Virus record (IMG/VR): IMGVR_UViG_3300044730_001309
Coordinates: 1 to 27,546 of that record
Strand: one strand, 5' to 3'
Length of the DNA stretch: 27,546 nt
Source: a virus
The position numbers were made by a program, and so were the translations under genes. Each line of letters opens with the position of its first letter. Positions within the stretch are counted from its first letter, which is position 1. This document shows, piece after piece, positions 26,684 through 27,546 of the stretch. Under the pieces are notes generated by a model, which saw only the letters and a program-made list of their open reading frames with translations, did no database searches and was not told the DNA's origin.

Positions 26684-26924
26684 CCTCCGCACCCGTATCG
26701 CCGCCACCATTTACCACACCGCCGCAGCATGGGATCAGGACTGGCCGTGGGAGTCGCTGGTCGATCACGTCAAGGTCATCTACCTGGAGCAGGCCGACGC
26801 GGTGATCGCTGAACTGGCGCTGCAACCAGTGGAAACCCTAGACCGCCGATACATGCGCTGGGCAACCAAATGGCGCAACAACCCAGAGTGGAATCCGCCG
26901 GCAAAAGGCTCCACTGATGACTGA
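26676..26924 (+). CDS. Paralogue array member 7
   Basis: 82 residues from TTG 26676 with AAGGAG five bases upstream. SDLRTRIAATIYHTAAAWDQ, a loop, then EQADAVIAELALQPVE, and a different end (RYMRWATKWRNNPEWN). The DLRTRIA block matches member 2 almost base for base (21 bases). Probably a regulator or adaptor helix pair like the rest; function unknown. Overlaps the last gene by eight bases. Confidence 0.65.
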   Translation: MSDLRTRIAATIYHTAAAWDQDWPWESLVDHVKVIYLEQADAVIAELALQPVETLDRRYMRWATKWRNNPEWNPPAKGSTDD

Positions 26925-27225
26925 CGTTCTGCGCTGGGTGGCCGACTCCTACCGGCGGCGACTCCTAGAAGTCGATCCCGAATACTGCCGAGAACTAGAC
27001 GAACAGATGATCCACGCTGGGCAGGGCTGGATCTGCGACAGCACAGTGGTAGATCCCGAAGAACTGGTCACTACCCAAGACATGCAAGACCGCTACGGGA
27101 TTACCGCTACAGCCCTAAGGGCATTCATCCGCCGCAATAACCTTTCGCCGCGAGGACGCAGCGGAAACTCAAGGCTTTACCGGCTGGGTGACATTCTGGC
27201 CGCGAGAGCGAATTCAACAAAATAG
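26917..27225 (+). CDS. Helix-turn-helix DNA-binding protein, last gene
   Basis: 102 residues from ATG 26917. The N-terminal half (VLRWVADSYRRRLLEVDPEY and CRELDEQMIHAG) is helical. Residues 50-95 fit a MerR/excisionase-like winged helix: LVTTQDMQDRYGITATALRA, FIRRNNLSPRG, then SRLYRLGDILAA, with the aromatic Tyr and Gly of the wing. It could be an excisionase, a small regulator of the early operon, or a control protein for the right-end promoter 27227-27255. No data here decide. The operon ends here. Confidence 0.75.
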   Translation: MTDVLRWVADSYRRRLLEVDPEYCRELDEQMIHAGQGWICDSTVVDPEELVTTQDMQDRYGITATALRAFIRRNNLSPRGRSGNSRLYRLGDILAARANSTK

Positions 27226-27226
27226 T

Positions 27227-27255
27227 TTGCGTATTGGGTTGAATTTCGTTACATA
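27227..27255 (+). promoter_or_regulatory. Candidate right-end promoter
   Basis: TTGCGT (27227-27232) and TACATA (27250-27255) are 17 bases apart, directly after the last gene. The -35 box equals that of the leftward operon promoter. Confidence 0.45.
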
Positions 27256-27263
27256 ACATGTTA
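27254..27263. promoter_or_regulatory. Palindrome at the right-end promoter
   Basis: TAACATGTTA is a perfect ten-base palindrome overlapping the -10 box and start point, flanked by GTTAC on both sides. Operator candidate. Confidence 0.45.
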
Positions 27264-27332
27264 CCTTGATTTGGGGCATAACTTTGTCCTTTTTCAAGGT
27301 TGCCTCACTTGCCTCTAGTGGGTGAGGGTTTT
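27262..27332 (+). ncRNA. Candidate small RNA at the right end
   Basis: After the promoter, ACCTTGA (27263-27269) pairs with TCAAGGT (27294-27300), and CCTCAC (27303-27308) with GTGAGG (27322-27327), followed by GTTTT. This gives a two-hairpin transcript of about 70 bases ending in a terminator. No reading frame fits. The second hairpin may simply end the early operon. Confidence 0.4.
27303..27332 (+). terminator. Terminator after the early operon
   Basis: CCTCAC/GTGAGG stem with a 13-base loop and a short T run (GTTTT). Moderate strength; position after the last gene supports it. Confidence 0.5.
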
Positions 27333-27546
27333 GGGTGTGTTGTCACCGGCCGACTTAATATTGTTGCTATTTGCGAAACGCGGCGACAGGTCAGCATTGC
27401 CCAACATTTCTTGAGAGGTAGTCCAGGGGATTAACTCTCAGGGTTGCCGCGCTCCCCATTAGCCCCGGCACTTTAGGGTCGGGTTTGGGTTCGTAGCGTG
27501 GCAGTCCCAGGTTTGAGCGGCCAGTATCCTCCCTTAACGCTGCGCG
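27333..27546. other. Non-coding right end
   Basis: No gene is supported on either strand. The base composition is like the rest. It could approach a genome end, but no cos site can be shown from one window. Confidence 0.5.

Larger units (their letters stand above)
25521..26808 (+). repeat. Internal coding repeats of the array
   Basis: GACCTCCGCACCCGTATCG-type blocks at 25521, 26202 and 26682, and GCCGACGCGGTGATCG at 25632, 26286, 26476 and 26793. Sequence between them is unrelated, so conservation is in short blocks. Confidence 0.85.

Noticed and set aside
27480-27546. cos site or genome end
   Set aside because: GC-rich ending CGCTGCGCG is suggestive, but without the other genome end an overhang cannot be shown.

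Overview
The window is part of a temperate, tailed double-stranded DNA phage (or a prophage) of an actinobacterium, most likely one of the Mycobacteriales (Mycobacterium, Gordonia, Rhodococcus or relatives). The evidence is two WhiB-family proteins, an Lsr2-like protein, an LtfC-like beta-sandwich protein, frequent GTG and TTG starts, and tightly packed genes joined by ATGA, GTGA or TTGA stop/start overlaps. No mycolyl-arabinogalactan esterase (LysB) is seen, so the genus stays open. The left edge cuts a tail gene; the right edge ends in non-coding DNA.

Layout. (1) 2-6733, rightward late genes: tail/host-contact proteins (a collar-domain fibre among them), an endolysin joining a C39-like peptidase to a GH19-like muramidase, a Pro/Gln-rich two-span holin candidate, a three-span membrane protein, an LtfC-like protein and a glutaredoxin. 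A symmetric terminator at 6741-6793 closes this block and also the converging one. (2) 8542-6805, a leftward operon of seven small genes (Lsr2-like, zinc-finger, helical and membrane proteins) with its own promoter/operator region at 8588-8652. (3) 11120-8671, the leftward lysogeny block: XRE-type repressor, tyrosine integrase and an HNH/AT-hook protein. The attP core, a tRNA 3' half, lies inside the repressor reading frame. (4) 11204-27225, a long rightward early operon: DUF6197-like protein, a structured non-coding stretch, small genes, a RecB-like exonuclease with an Erf annealing protein, a cytosine methylase with a second protein nested in another frame, two HNH genes, helicase loader and DnaB-type helicase, two WhiB proteins, an Hjc-like nuclease, SSB, a ClpP-like protease, a run of tiny membrane proteins and a tandem family of short paralogues. 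(5) 27226-27546, no gene, but a promoter-like pair, a palindrome and two hairpins that could make a small RNA.

How it works together. The divergent promoters at 11126-11233 share an operator-like motif and form the switch. Since attP is inside the repressor gene, integration must replace the repressor C-terminus; this is the architecture of integration-dependent immunity known from phage BPs and relatives, but the expected ssrA-like tails are not visible here. The early operon supplies replication (loader, DnaB, SSB), recombination (exonuclease, Erf, Hjc-like), DNA methylation and host-directed regulators. The most unusual items are the switch, the dual-coding methylase locus, the paralogue array with identical gene-junction repeats, an apparent ATT start codon, and several membrane microproteins below normal gene-calling size.
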